The notes: a model not told the origin generated them from the letters alone. Counted from the first letter of the stretch, positions 53,254 through 62,194 are shown. The stretch is DNA of 64,000 bases from JAWSVE01 sp050789445 (GCA_050789445.1 JAILXR010000001.1:3286001-3350000); one strand, 5' to 3'. Made by a program: numbers and translations.

Positions 53254-53458
53254 TTGTTAGTTACCTGAATCGCTAAGCTAATATTTTCGAACTTGTATTT
53301 TTCAAGTTGGAGCTTAGTTAAAGCGTCAAAACCGTTTTTTGTCTGGCCTCGTATCATAGTTGCCTAGATGAAAAGCGGTTTTGTCTTTATACTGCCAAAA
53401 AAGTAGCTGTCTTATTTCTAGAGAAGCTATTCTAACTCATGCAGAGTCAGTAAAAATT

Positions 53459-53656
53459 ATGACAGAGATCGAGCAAACTGAAACAAAGCTTTCCCCTGAG
53501 GATCAAAAGAAAGTTGATGCTTACAATAAGCGTGGGTACAACGATATTGAGCGACGACCTTTTAGGCCTTTTATGTTGTTGTTCATTTTGTTTTTGATTG
53601 TGTCTGGCTTGGGTGTGATAAGCCTAGCTATTGGTAAATGGTATGGGGTTATTTAA
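53459..53656 (+). CDS. DUF3094 small membrane protein
   Basis: A 65-residue protein. The start at ATG 53459 is preferred over an upstream start because it begins the conserved part: TEIEQTETKLSPEDQKKVDAYNKRGYNDIERRPFRPF, followed by one membrane helix (about 38-60, LLFILFLIVSGLGVISLAI). The 'LsPeDQkrVDeYl..GyNsveRkPFrPw' pattern is that of DUF3094, a small family of pseudomonads and relatives. Function unknown. It lies downstream of the acyl-CoA dehydrogenase in the same direction. Confidence 0.8.
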   Translation: MTEIEQTETKLSPEDQKKVDAYNKRGYNDIERRPFRPFMLLFILFLIVSGLGVISLAIGKWYGVI

Positions 53657-53703
53657 GCCAATAACATAGACGCTTTGTCTGATATGAGTTTAAAGGAGTT
53701 ATC

Positions 53704-54003
53704 GTGGACGAAAAAATAATACAGCACATGGCCATGTTGATGTCTGTTAATTGTGTTCGCAAGACAGTGCTGGATGATTTTCTAGTTGATGGGAAGTTGT
53801 CTGAGAATGACGTCGAAGTATTGATGTCTGAAACAACCGATAAGCTATTTACTTTTTTAACGTATTTGCTAGACCGATCTGAGTTAGACAAGCAAACATT
53901 TTTAGAGATTATGAATCGATCCTATCCTAGCGAATGGCCTCAGCCTAATTTGTCGAATGTATTTGAAGAAGCTGTTGCATTACAGAAAGCACCTCAAGAT
54001 TAA
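53704..54003 (+). CDS. Hypothetical cytoplasmic protein
   Basis: A 99-residue protein with a GTG start and a ribosome site (AAAGGAG) six bases before it. It is helical and acidic: DEKIIQHMAMLMSVNCVRKTVLDDFL, then ISETTDKLFTFLTYLLDRSEL. No signal peptide or membrane segment. It lies 47 bases after the DUF3094 gene in the same direction, and the two may be co-transcribed. I do not recognise the family. Confidence 0.65.
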   Translation: MDEKIIQHMAMLMSVNCVRKTVLDDFLVDGKLSENDVEVLMSETTDKLFTFLTYLLDRSELDKQTFLEIMNRSYPSEWPQPNLSNVFEEAVALQKAPQD

Positions 54004-54032
54004 ACGTTTAAAGCTTACCTTCATGGCAAGAT

Positions 54033-54356
54033 CTACTTGTCGTCTGTCCAGCTCCATCGAAGTGGTTCACCAAAATCATCGGTAATTAACACTTTTTTGG
54101 GGCGTCGAGGCCGAGTTGCAGTGGCGCTTTTATGGCTTTTCGATTTACGAGCCTCTATAGCTTTTACTTCATCTGTAAGGAGTGTGCGGCTCTCTCTTGG
54201 TTCATTAAGGTTAACGGGCGTTAATTTATAAGCGCCGATGTCTCGCCCGCTAATCCCTGATTCAATAGCGTTAACCTTGCCTCCATGCTTTAGAAAATTC
54301 TCCATCTGCTGTTGGAGCTCTCGGCGTTCTTGCGCTTTTGATTTTGCCGGTTTCAC
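54033..54356 (-). CDS. Basic protein with SutA-like RNA polymerase-binding segment
   Basis: A 107-residue, Arg/Lys-rich protein that looks mostly unstructured. Residues 11-31 (RRELQQQMENFLKHGGKVNAI) closely resemble the helix of Pseudomonas SutA (R-x-x-L-x-x-x-M-E-x-F-L-x-x-GGKV), a small RNA-polymerase-binding transcription factor of slow-growing cells. Unlike SutA, it lacks an acidic N-terminal tail and has instead a long basic C-terminal part (KSHKSATATRPRRPKK) ending WSWTDDK. It is convergent with the preceding small gene. A role in binding polymerase or nucleic acid is an inference. Confidence 0.55.
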   Translation of the reverse strand: MKPAKSKAQERRELQQQMENFLKHGGKVNAIESGISGRDIGAYKLTPVNLNEPRESRTLLTDEVKAIEARKSKSHKSATATRPRRPKKVLITDDFGEPLRWSWTDDK

Positions 54357-54579
54357 TGCGAATTATCTCTGTTAGCTGGTGAGGGAGGTTGCCTGTCGCT
54401 GTTCTGCAATACCATATTTCGGTATGTGCGAAACGTAAAACAAAAATTAGTGGCACGTAATCAGAGTCTAGCAGGTGTACTGAGAGTGTTAAATGAGTAG
54501 ATTGATAAAGGATGTTTATGATTGATGGTGCTTATATTCAATAAGTACAGCTTTTTACCATAACTAAATGGGAATCACC

Positions 54580-54608
54580 TTGACCACCCTATACGGCATC
54601 CCTATAAT
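54580..54608 (+). promoter_or_regulatory. Promoter of the initiator tRNA
   Basis: TTGACC (54580-54585), 17 bases, TATAAT (54603-54608), followed by a GC-rich discriminator (GCTCGCC), the pattern of stable-RNA promoters under stringent control. Confidence 0.88.
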
Positions 54609-54646
54609 GCTCGCCCTCAGTTGGGGTAACCCATCTAAGTCGTGAT

Positions 54647-54723
<77 letters not shown>

Positions 54724-54761
54724 AATTTCAAAACGAATTTCTTGTGCTTTAAGAAGTTCTC

Positions 54762-54793
54762 AAAAAAAGCTTGTGGTGACACAGGCTTTTTTT
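54762..54793 (+). terminator. Terminator of the tRNA-fMet transcript
   Basis: Seven A, then GCTTGTG (54769-54775), loop GTGA, CACAGGC (54780-54786) with one T-G pair, then seven T. Good intrinsic terminator. Confidence 0.9.
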
Positions 54794-54985
54794 GTGCCTG
54801 AATTAATCATATCTATAGTTAGTGTTCTTTGCAGTGTCATTTTTTAATTGTGGTTATGGCTTAAGTAAGACTAATCCTGTCTTGGGTTTCGTTGATTCAA
54901 ACTCATAACTTGGGGGTGGTTTATAAAAAAGAGGTTTGTTGAATTAAAGCATTATTTATATTTTGGGTGATATTACCTCCTTTCG

Positions 54986-55015
54986 TTGATGTATAGGTGC
55001 ACTTGTAGGTATAAT
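54986..55015 (+). promoter_or_regulatory. Second promoter, stable-RNA type, before rimP leader
   Basis: TTGATG (54986-54991), 18 bases, TATAAT (55010-55015), then CCGCGCCC, a GC-rich discriminator like that of the tRNA promoter. Transcription should start near 55021, at the base of the first hairpin. Confidence 0.75.
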
Positions 55016-55020
55016 CCGCG

Positions 55021-55171
55021 CCCAGTAATGCGTGGGCTCCCTCTTTGTAGACAGTAACGCGCTTTATAGTTGGATTTGAGCGTGATGAGGCTCAATCCCG
55101 TAACCGATTTTTTACAAATTGAGGCATGGTACTGTGTAGATTAACTACTATCCGACACGTCGGATTTTCTT
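55021..55171 (+). ncRNA. Candidate small RNA or operon leader
   Basis: From the expected start near 55021: stem GCCCA/TGGGC (55020-55037), stem GGATTTGAGC with GCTCAATCC (55072-55098, one bulge), and ATCCGA/TCGGAT (55150-55165) followed by TTTTCTT. Together they give an RNA of about 150 bases with a terminator-like end. No open frame was found. Not a tRNA that I can fold. Confidence 0.45.
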
Positions 55172-55260
55172 ATTGAGCTGATCTGTATCCGTTTTGGGTA
55201 TAAATAGATTATTAATGAGAACAGTTGTGTACCTGATCTAAGCGCTAAATATAGCGTTGA

Positions 55261-55292
55261 CGAAAAAGCCCCTATCATTAGGGGCTTTTTCG
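55261..55292. terminator. Strong bidirectional terminator/attenuator before rimP
   Basis: CGAAAAAGCCCCTA (55261-55274) pairs perfectly with TAGGGGCTTTTTCG (55279-55292), loop TCAT. The five T are within the stem. It lies 85 bases before the rimP start and must be read through or bypassed to express rimP-nusA-infB from upstream promoters. Confidence 0.9.
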
Positions 55293-55377
55293 TATGTTTC
55301 AAGATTTGTGTTGCAGTAAAGCATGGGTCTTTTATTTATATAGATAACGCTAGTTATATAGCCATTGGTGGATTTGA

Positions 55378-55884
55378 ATGAGTGCAGGTAGTTCAAAGCT
55401 TTTAACTGAATTACTCGAGCCTGTTATCGTTTCCCTTGGTTGCGAGCTTTGGGGATTGGAGTTTCATTCCAGTGGTCGTGGTCGAAGCACGTTGAGAATT
55501 TATATTGAGAAGAAAGGCGGTGTTGGCCTGAGTGATTGTGAAAAGGTTAGTCGCCAAGTCAGTAGCGTTATGGACGTTGAAGATCCAATTCCGGGTGAGT
55601 ATACCCTCGAAGTTTCTTCACCGGGCCTTGCTAGGCCTCTATACACGTTAGAGCAATACCAACAATATGTAGGTGAGCATGTAAAAGTAAAATTACGTGT
55701 TCCTTTTGAAGGAAGAAAAATCTTTACTGGTTTGCTAACCGGTTTAGAAGAAGATGAAGTAAAGGTTTTGGTAGATGAGCATGAATACGTTCTACCAATT
55801 GAATCAATCGATAAAGCGAACGTTGCCCCACGGTTTGAAAGCTCTCAGGCAGAGAGCCAAACGAAAGGCAAAGAACGAGGTTAA
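55378..55884 (+). CDS. rimP: Ribosome maturation factor RimP
   Basis: A 168-residue cytoplasmic protein needed for 30S subunit maturation. It has the RimP signature in the N-domain (LGCELWGLEFHSSGRGRSTLRIYIE) and SSVMDVEDPIPGEYTLEVSSPGLARPL, followed by an Sm-like C-terminal domain. Length fits (E. coli 150). It is the first gene of the rimP-nusA-infB-rbfA-truB set and is followed by nusA after three bases. Confidence 0.95.
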   Translation: MSAGSSKLLTELLEPVIVSLGCELWGLEFHSSGRGRSTLRIYIEKKGGVGLSDCEKVSRQVSSVMDVEDPIPGEYTLEVSSPGLARPLYTLEQYQQYVGEHVKVKLRVPFEGRKIFTGLLTGLEEDEVKVLVDEHEYVLPIESIDKANVAPRFESSQAESQTKGKERG

Positions 55885-55887
55885 GGC

Positions 55888-57387
55888 ATGAACAAAGAAA
55901 TTTTGCTGGTCGCAGATGCTGTGTCTCACGAGAAAGGTGTCGATCGGGAATTAATTTTTGAAGCTATTGAGCTGGCATTGGCCACAGCAACAAAAAAACG
56001 ATACGACGAAGATTCAGAGATCCGTGTCGTGATCGATCGAGAAACAGGTGACTATGAAACTTTTCGCAGTTGGTTGGTTCGAGATGATGACACAATGGCT
56101 GCTCTTGGCACCGAACTTACATTAGAAGAAGCTCATGAAAAAGACGAAAGCTTAGTTGCTGATGATGTTTTTGAAGAGCAAGTCGAGAATGTAGGTTTTG
56201 GCCGTATCGCTGCTCAAACAGCAAAACAAGTCATTGTTCAAAAAGTTCGTGAAGCTGAAAGAGCTCAAATTGTTGAAGAGTATGAAGGTAGAATGGGTGA
56301 GTTGATTGGCGGAACTGTCAAAAAAGTTACTCGAGATAACATCATCGTCGATCTAGGCAATAACGCCGAAGGCTTATTGCCGCGAGATCAGCTCGTAGGG
56401 CGTGAGATTTTCAGAATGGGCGATCGTATTCGCGCCATTTTATTAGAAGTGCGAACAGAAGTGCGTGGCCCACAACTTTATTTGAGTCGTTCATGTCCTC
56501 AAATGCTGGTTGAATTATTTAAAATTGAAGTGCCAGAAATTGCCGAAGAAATTATTGAATTGAAAGCGGCAGCAAGAGATCCAGGTCTTCGTGCAAAAAT
56601 TGCAGTAACAACCAACGATGGTCGTATTGATCCTGTGGGTGCTTGTGTTGGTATGCGAGGCTCTCGTGTGCAAGCCGTTTCAAATGAACTAGGTAATGAG
56701 CGCATCGACATTATTCTTTGGGATGATAACCCGGCTCAATTTGTAATTAGTGCAATGGCGCCAGCAGAAATTGAATCTATTGTTGTTGATGAAGATACCA
56801 ATACAATGGATGTTGCAGTCGGTGAAGATAACCTAGCGATGGCTATCGGTCGTGCCGGGCAAAATGTTCGTTTAGCTTCTGAGCTAACAGGATGGAACAT
56901 CAACGTGATGAGCGTTGAAGAGTGGGAGTCTAAACAGCAAGAAGAAACAGGTAGTACAGTTGAAACCTTTATGAGTGCTTTAGACATTGATGAAGATGTC
57001 GCTGCTGTTCTTGTTGAAGAAGGATTTACAACCTTAGAAGAAGTTGCTTACGTTCCTTTGGAGGAAATGTTATCCATTGAGGGTTTTGATGAAGAGATTT
57101 CCGAAGAGTTACGAGCACGCGCAAAAGATGCATTGTTGACTCAAGCGTTAGCATCGGAAGAAAAATTAGACCGTGAGCCAGCTGAAGATTTGCTCACAAT
57201 GGAAGGTATGGACAAGCAAACGGCTTTCAAATTGGCAAGCGTTGGTATTGTGACAATGGAAGATCTCGCTGAGCAGTCAGTAGATGAATTGTTAGATGTT
57301 GATGGGATGGACGAAGAGCGTGCAAGTTCTCTGATCTTAACGGCTCGTGCGCCATGGTTTGCTGAAGCAGAATCGAATGATGCTTAA
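55888..57387 (+). CDS. nusA: Transcription factor NusA
   Basis: A 499-residue transcription elongation/termination factor (E. coli 495). N-terminal RNA polymerase-binding domain 1-130, S1 domain about 135-200 (GGTVKKVTRDNIIVDLGNNAEGLL), KH domains about 200-345 (VGACVGMRGSRVQAVSNEL; AIGRAGQNVRLA), and two C-terminal acidic repeats (370-425, 440-495) that bind RNA polymerase alpha or the N protein. It regulates pausing and termination, and in E. coli represses its own operon. The structured leader upstream of rimP fits such control. Confidence 0.97.
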   Translation: MNKEILLVADAVSHEKGVDRELIFEAIELALATATKKRYDEDSEIRVVIDRETGDYETFRSWLVRDDDTMAALGTELTLEEAHEKDESLVADDVFEEQVENVGFGRIAAQTAKQVIVQKVREAERAQIVEEYEGRMGELIGGTVKKVTRDNIIVDLGNNAEGLLPRDQLVGREIFRMGDRIRAILLEVRTEVRGPQLYLSRSCPQMLVELFKIEVPEIAEEIIELKAAARDPGLRAKIAVTTNDGRIDPVGACVGMRGSRVQAVSNELGNERIDIILWDDNPAQFVISAMAPAEIESIVVDEDTNTMDVAVGEDNLAMAIGRAGQNVRLASELTGWNINVMSVEEWESKQQEETGSTVETFMSALDIDEDVAAVLVEEGFTTLEEVAYVPLEEMLSIEGFDEEISEELRARAKDALLTQALASEEKLDREPAEDLLTMEGMDKQTAFKLASVGIVTMEDLAEQSVDELLDVDGMDEERASSLILTARAPWFAEAESNDA

Positions 57388-57527
57388 CAAGCTTTGCAGT
57401 GGTCGATAGTTAAAACGGTAGACGGAACTTTTTAAAGCGATCTTGTTTCGGTAAAAAAATTATCGAAAGTATAAAATTAACGATTATTTAATGAAATACA
57501 GAACTAGTTTAAGACTGAGGAAAAAGA

Positions 57528-60146
57528 ATGGCAGAAGTAACAGTTAGCGAACTCGCCAAGTCGGTCGGCGCCTCGGTTGAGAGGCTGCTTAGCCAAATGA
57601 AAGAAGCAGGGCTTGATCATAGTTCTGCTGATCAGAGTGTGTCTGACTCAGAAAAGCAAAAATTGCTTTCTTTTCTGAAAGATAGTCATGGTGAAGATGA
57701 AGCGGCTGCGCCGAAAAAAATTACCCTACGTAGAAAAACTACTACAACGTTAAAGACAGGAAGTGGTGCTGCGCGAAAAACTGTCAATGTTGAAGTGAGA
57801 AAAAAACGCACTTACGTGAAGCGCGATGCTGCTGAAAGTAAGGTGGAAACCCCCGATTCAGTTGAAGCGTTAGTTGAAGAGCCTGTCGTGGTTGAGAAAG
57901 CGGAAGTGGTTTCTGCTCCTGCGGCAGCGGAAGTTAAACCGTCTAGTGCTATTGATGATATTGAGATGAAGCGACAAGCCGCCATTAAGGCGCGTCGTGA
58001 AGAAGAAGCTGCTGCGAAAATTGCAGAAGAGAAAGCTGCGAAAGAAAAAGAAGTTGAGAAGTCCAACAAAGAGTCTACCAAGAAAGTAGATACTCCAGTT
58101 GCTGCAAAAGAAGATGATTCTAGAACCTTGCATGCAAAACGCAAAGAGCGGCACCTTGACGATGAAGGTGAGGGAGATGAGCCGAAGCATAAGAAAACTA
58201 AACGGGCTGGAGCTGCTGGACCTAAAAAGGCGAACAGAATCGATGTGCTTGTCGATGAAGCGCTTGCTGATGATGATGTTGATGAAGGCACGACAGCTGC
58301 TGATTTAATTACCGCAGAACCGAAGAAACGCAAAAAGCCAAAAATGCCAATTAAGTTGGTTAACAAGCATAAATTTAAAAAGCCAACGGCAAAAGTTGTT
58401 CACGAAGTTGAAATTCCGAAGAGCATAACGGTTTCTGATCTAGCTCAGCGCATGTCTATTAAGAGCGCTGTTGTTATGAAGCAGCTGATCAAGATGGGGA
58501 TGATGGTGACAATCAATGAGCCTATCGACCAAGAGACTGCTCAATTGCTTGTCGAAGAGATGGGCCATACCTATAAATTGTTAACTGGGAATGAAGTTGA
58601 AGAAGCACTCGAAGAAACAATTGCCGTCGAGGGCGACCTTGTTGCTAGAGCTCCAGTGGTTACTGTGATGGGGCATGTTGATCACGGTAAAACGTCTTTA
58701 CTTGATTATATTCGAAAAGCAAAAGTGGCTTCTGGAGAAGCTGGCGGTATTACTCAGCATATTGGTGCTTACCGCGTTCATACAAACCACGGCGATATTA
58801 CATTCTTGGATACTCCAGGACATGCCGCATTTACATCTATGCGAGCACGTGGAGCGCAATGCACGGATGTCGTTATTCTTGTTGTTGCTGCAGACGATGG
58901 TGTTATGCCGCAAACCGAAGAAGCGGTTAAGCATGCAAAAGCGGCAGGCGTTCCCATCGTTGTTGCGATTAACAAATGTGATAAAGAAGCGGCCGATCCA
59001 GAACGCGTTAAAAATGAATTGTCGGCTAAAGAAGTTATTCCTGAAGAATGGGGTGGGGATACGCAATTTATACAAGTTTCAGCTAAGACTGGTGAAGGCA
59101 TCGATCAATTGCTTGATGCGGTTTCACTTCAAGCTGAAATGCAAGAGTTAACAGCGGTGAAAGATACGACAGCTCGCGGGGTTGTTGTTGAATCACGGGT
59201 TGATGTTGGTCGTGGTGTCGTTGCTACTTTACTTGTGCAGCAAGGTACTTTGAAAACGGGTGATATTGTATTGGCTGGCCAAAGCTTCGGTCGTGTAAGA
59301 GCCATGATTAATGAGTTTTCAGAACAGGTACAAGAAGCGGGGCCATCAACACCAGTCGAAATTTTAGGATTGGATTCAGCTCCAGCGGCTGGCGATGAAT
59401 GTGTTGTTGTTCCAGACGAAAGAAAAGCAAGAGAAGTTGCTTTGTATCGTACTGAAAAAGAAAAACAAGAAAGATTGCAGCGTAACCAAGCTGCAAAACT
59501 TGAGAACATGTTTTCTTCCATGGAATCGGGAGAGAAAAAGATTTTGTCTGTTGTATTAAAAACAGATGTTCGTGGTTCTCTAGAAGCGATACAAGCTTCA
59601 TTGTTAGATATGGGCAATGAAGAAGTTCAAGTTAACATTATTAATTCTGGTGTTGGCGGCATAACCGAAAATGATGTGAATTTGGCAATTACTTCAGGTG
59701 CTATTGTTGTTGGTTTCAATGTGAGGGCAGAGAATTCAGCTAGAAAAATTGCTGAAATAGAATCCGTTGAAATTCGTTACTACAGCATCATCTATCAATT
59801 GATTGATGAAGTGAAAAGCGCACTTTCTGGTATGTTATCTCCAGAGAGAGTGGAAGAAATTGTTGGTATTGCTGAAGTTCGCGATACGTTTAAATCACCT
59901 AAATTTGGTCAAGTGGCTGGTTGTATGGTGATTGAAGGTACAGTCCATCGGAATAAGCCAATTCGTGTGCTTCGTGACAATGTTGTTATTTATGAAGGCG
60001 AGTTAGAATCGTTGCGTCGCTTTAAAGATGATGTAAACGAAGTTCGAAATGGAACAGAATGTGGTATCGGTGTAAAAGATTACGATGTAAAAGTTGGCGA
60101 TCAAATCGAAGTTTATGATGTTAAAGAAGTGGCTCGTTCACTTTAA
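57528..60146 (+). CDS. infB: Translation initiation factor IF-2
   Basis: An 872-residue GTPase that brings fMet-tRNA to the 30S subunit (E. coli 890). The IF2N domain (1-50), a long Lys/Glu/Ala-rich linker (55-280) and a second IF2N-like part lead to the G domain: GHVDHGKTS (G1), GITQHIGAY (G2), DTPGH (G3), NKCDK (G4) and SAKTGEG (G5). Domains II-IV follow, with the C-terminal fMet-binding C2 domain near the end. The initiator tRNA that it uses is encoded about 2.9 kb upstream. A 140-base gap separates it from nusA. Confidence 0.98.
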   Translation: MAEVTVSELAKSVGASVERLLSQMKEAGLDHSSADQSVSDSEKQKLLSFLKDSHGEDEAAAPKKITLRRKTTTTLKTGSGAARKTVNVEVRKKRTYVKRDAAESKVETPDSVEALVEEPVVVEKAEVVSAPAAAEVKPSSAIDDIEMKRQAAIKARREEEAAAKIAEEKAAKEKEVEKSNKESTKKVDTPVAAKEDDSRTLHAKRKERHLDDEGEGDEPKHKKTKRAGAAGPKKANRIDVLVDEALADDDVDEGTTAADLITAEPKKRKKPKMPIKLVNKHKFKKPTAKVVHEVEIPKSITVSDLAQRMSIKSAVVMKQLIKMGMMVTINEPIDQETAQLLVEEMGHTYKLLTGNEVEEALEETIAVEGDLVARAPVVTVMGHVDHGKTSLLDYIRKAKVASGEAGGITQHIGAYRVHTNHGDITFLDTPGHAAFTSMRARGAQCTDVVILVVAADDGVMPQTEEAVKHAKAAGVPIVVAINKCDKEAADPERVKNELSAKEVIPEEWGGDTQFIQVSAKTGEGIDQLLDAVSLQAEMQELTAVKDTTARGVVVESRVDVGRGVVATLLVQQGTLKTGDIVLAGQSFGRVRAMINEFSEQVQEAGPSTPVEILGLDSAPAAGDECVVVPDERKAREVALYRTEKEKQERLQRNQAAKLENMFSSMESGEKKILSVVLKTDVRGSLEAIQASLLDMGNEEVQVNIINSGVGGITENDVNLAITSGAIVVGFNVRAENSARKIAEIESVEIRYYSIIYQLIDEVKSALSGMLSPERVEEIVGIAEVRDTFKSPKFGQVAGCMVIEGTVHRNKPIRVLRDNVVIYEGELESLRRFKDDVNEVRNGTECGIGVKDYDVKVGDQIEVYDVKEVARSL

Positions 60147-60176
60147 GTCGTTCAGACTTTCATACTAGGTAAGAAA

Positions 60177-60563
60177 ATGCCAAAAGATTTTAGTCGTAGT
60201 GTCAGGGTTGCTGATCAGATTCAAAAAAGTTTAGCGCAACTGATACAAACAGAAATTTCTGATCCGCGTATTGGGCTTGTTAACATTAATGAAGTGAATG
60301 TGAGTCCTGATTACGCAAATGCAAAAGTGTTCGTGACGTTTATCCAATCTAATGATGCAGAGCAAGCTGAAGAATCGATTGCTATATTGAATAAAGCGTC
60401 AGGGTTTTTGCGAGGGAAGTTAGCAAAAACATTAAACAGTAGGACGACGCCAAGATTACGTTTTGTGTTTGATAGAACATCGGTTAGCGGTCAAAAGTTA
60501 ACACGCTTGATCGATCAAGCAGTTTTAAAAGATCAGTCTAACAATCTCGATACGGATGATTAG
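60177..60563 (+). CDS. rbfA: Ribosome-binding factor A
   Basis: A 128-residue KH-type 30S maturation factor (E. coli 133), needed for late 16S rRNA processing and cold adaptation. Signature segments: RVADQIQKSLAQLIQTEISDPRIG at the start, VNVSPDYANAKVFVTF in the middle, and LRGKLAKTLNSRTTPRLRFVFD near the end. It lies 30 bases after infB, in the usual order before truB. Confidence 0.97.
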   Translation: MPKDFSRSVRVADQIQKSLAQLIQTEISDPRIGLVNINEVNVSPDYANAKVFVTFIQSNDAEQAEESIAILNKASGFLRGKLAKTLNSRTTPRLRFVFDRTSVSGQKLTRLIDQAVLKDQSNNLDTDD

Positions 60564-60634
60564 TATATTTTTCTAATCATTAGCAGATTGTAAACATCGA
60601 ACTAAAAAAGAATTAGTTGATAAGTAGGTAAAAA

Positions 60635-61651
60635 TTGGCCAAACGCCCTAAAGGACGCCTATTAAATGGCGTCCTTTTGCTAAATAAATCCGCAGGAATG
60701 ACATCTAATTCTGCACTGCAGCAGGCAAGACGCTTGTTTGATGCAGCAAAAGCGGGCCATACGGGTAGTTTGGATCCATTGGCTACCGGCATACTGCCAA
60801 TTTGTTTTGGTGAGTCGACAAAGTTTGCTCAGTATTTGTTGGACGCTGATAAAAGATATCAAAGTCAGTTCTGTTTGGGCATTAAGACGACTACCAGTGA
60901 TGCAGAAGGTGATGAATTAGAAAGAAAAGATGCTAGTGATATTACTTTAGATAAAGTGAATCAGGCTTTAGCGAGTTTTCGAGGCGAAATAGAACAAATA
61001 CCCTCGATGTTTTCAGCTTTAAAACATCAAGGTCAACCGTTATATAAAATGGCTCGTGAAGGTAAAACGATAGATAGACCTCCTCGAAAAGTGTTTATCC
61101 ATAGTATTGAAGTGCTGGATTTTGAGGCAGGAAATCCAGCAAAACTAACGCTTGATGTCCACTGCACGAAAGGAACATATATTCGTTCCATTGCAGAAGA
61201 TCTTGGGCAGGCGTTAGGATGTGGTGGTCATGTTGCGACCTTACACCGATCTCTGACGGGTGATTTTACTGACGGAAATGCCGTCACTCTTGGTCAGTTG
61301 AGAGAAGAGCTTGCAGCTCTGGATAAGGCCTCAATAGACAGCGAAGCTGTCGAATGTACTAATGAAGCCATAAAAAAGGCATCAGGTGGTCAATTAGATC
61401 ATCATCTTTTGTCGGTGGATGCACCAATCAAGCACTTACCTTCAATTAAGTTAGTGGACCACAGTGTTACAGATTTCCGCTTTGGCCGAAATGTAGTCGA
61501 TACTGAGGCCTACCGGATTGCTGGAGAAGGTGGTATTGTGCGCGTCTTCTCTCAGGCTGGTGATTTTCTAGGTGTTGGAGAGGTTGCAGCAGATAATCAG
61601 GTAGCTCCAAAAAGATTGATTGCAGAGAATTCTCGCCCGATTTCGATGTAG
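60635..61651 (+). CDS. truB: tRNA pseudouridine(55) synthase TruB
   Basis: A 338-residue enzyme that makes pseudouridine-55 in the T-loop of tRNAs. The catalytic Asp is in GHTGSLDPLATGILPICFGE, the most conserved part; YTKGTYIRSIAEDLG (written CTKGTYIRSI here) and the QVxxxK-type C-terminal PUA-like region follow. The start is TTG at 60635 with AGGT eight bases before it; the protein begins MAKRPKGR, the family opening. Length fits (E. coli 314). Confidence 0.96.
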   Translation: MAKRPKGRLLNGVLLLNKSAGMTSNSALQQARRLFDAAKAGHTGSLDPLATGILPICFGESTKFAQYLLDADKRYQSQFCLGIKTTTSDAEGDELERKDASDITLDKVNQALASFRGEIEQIPSMFSALKHQGQPLYKMAREGKTIDRPPRKVFIHSIEVLDFEAGNPAKLTLDVHCTKGTYIRSIAEDLGQALGCGGHVATLHRSLTGDFTDGNAVTLGQLREELAALDKASIDSEAVECTNEAIKKASGGQLDHHLLSVDAPIKHLPSIKLVDHSVTDFRFGRNVVDTEAYRIAGEGGIVRVFSQAGDFLGVGEVAADNQVAPKRLIAENSRPISM

Positions 61652-61859
61652 CTTGTTTGATCGTTAGACAAGCCACCTAAATCCAAGAAGGCTGGATATA
61701 GTATAAATATTATTGTGCAGAGCCGTACTATAACGATCTGTATAACAACAGAGTTTACTCATGTAGAGTGAATAGCATGCTTAACCGATGGTTGATTTAT
61801 CTCCATCAATTCAAGCATGGTTAGCCGTCCTGTAAATGTGCACGGGCCGGCTGTACTTG

Positions 61860-61916
61860 AACACCCAATACTTAATTTAGGTGTTTTTAATTTGCATATT
61901 AAAAAAGGAAGACGTT
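61860..61916 (+). promoter_or_regulatory. rpsO leader hairpin
   Basis: AACACC (61860-61865) pairs with GGTGTT (61880-61885), followed by TTTTT, and then the rpsO ribosome site (AAAGGAAG). Upstream, imperfect repeats around 61774-61786 and 61815-61827 could form more structure. It may be an attenuator or an S15 autoregulation site; S15 leaders differ between bacteria. Confidence 0.4.
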
Positions 61917-62186
61917 ATGTCACTTAATGCAGAAGAAAAAGCAAAGATCGTTCAAGAGCATCAGCAAGCAGCTGGCGATACTGGTTCACCAGAAGTTCAA
62001 GTTGCTTTGTTAACAGCTAATATCAATAAGTTACAAGGCCATTTTGCCAGTCATAAACACGATCATCATTCTCGTAGAGGGTTGATCCGAATGGTAAATC
62101 AGCGTCGTAAGTTACTTGATTACTTGAAAGGTAAAGATCTAAAACGCTACGCAGATTTAATCCAAAAATTAGGATTGCGTCGCTAG
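61917..62186 (+). CDS. rpsO: 30S ribosomal protein S15
   Basis: An 89-residue primary 16S rRNA-binding protein, exactly the E. coli length. It begins MSLNAEEKAKIVQEHQ and contains GDTGSPEVQVALLTANIN, HxKDHHSRRGL (here HKHDHHSRRGLIRMVNQRRKLLDYL) and the C-terminal YADLIQKLGLRR, all diagnostic. The start at ATG 61917 follows a good ribosome site; an upstream in-frame TTG is not used. It regulates its own translation in E. coli. Confidence 0.98.
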   Translation: MSLNAEEKAKIVQEHQQAAGDTGSPEVQVALLTANINKLQGHFASHKHDHHSRRGLIRMVNQRRKLLDYLKGKDLKRYADLIQKLGLRR

Positions 62187-62194
62187 AAAAAACC

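Larger units (their letters stand above)
54724..55377. other. Structured non-coding region between tRNA-fMet and rimP
   Basis: 654 bases without a gene. Order: tRNA terminator (54762-54793), a second promoter (54986-55015), hairpins at 55020-55037 and 55072-55098, a short terminator-like stem with T-tract (55150-55171), and a strong terminator (55261-55292), 85 bases before rimP. It could be a leader that lets NusA control its own operon, or hold a small RNA of about 150 bases. Confidence 0.6.

Noticed and set aside
53381..53458. Upstream start for the DUF3094 gene
   Set aside because: The first 26 residues do not fit the family; the ATG at 53459 begins exactly at the conserved part.
55021..55171. 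A degenerate or cryptic tRNA downstream of the second promoter
   Set aside because: The promoter looks like a tRNA promoter, but no cloverleaf, T-loop or CCA could be found.
58675..59151. Open frames inside infB on both strands
   Set aside because: They are shadows of a very well supported gene, with no family pattern.
61881..61916. Extended N-terminus of S15
   Set aside because: The extension runs through a terminator-like stem and the ribosome site; ATG 61917 gives the exact family length of 89.
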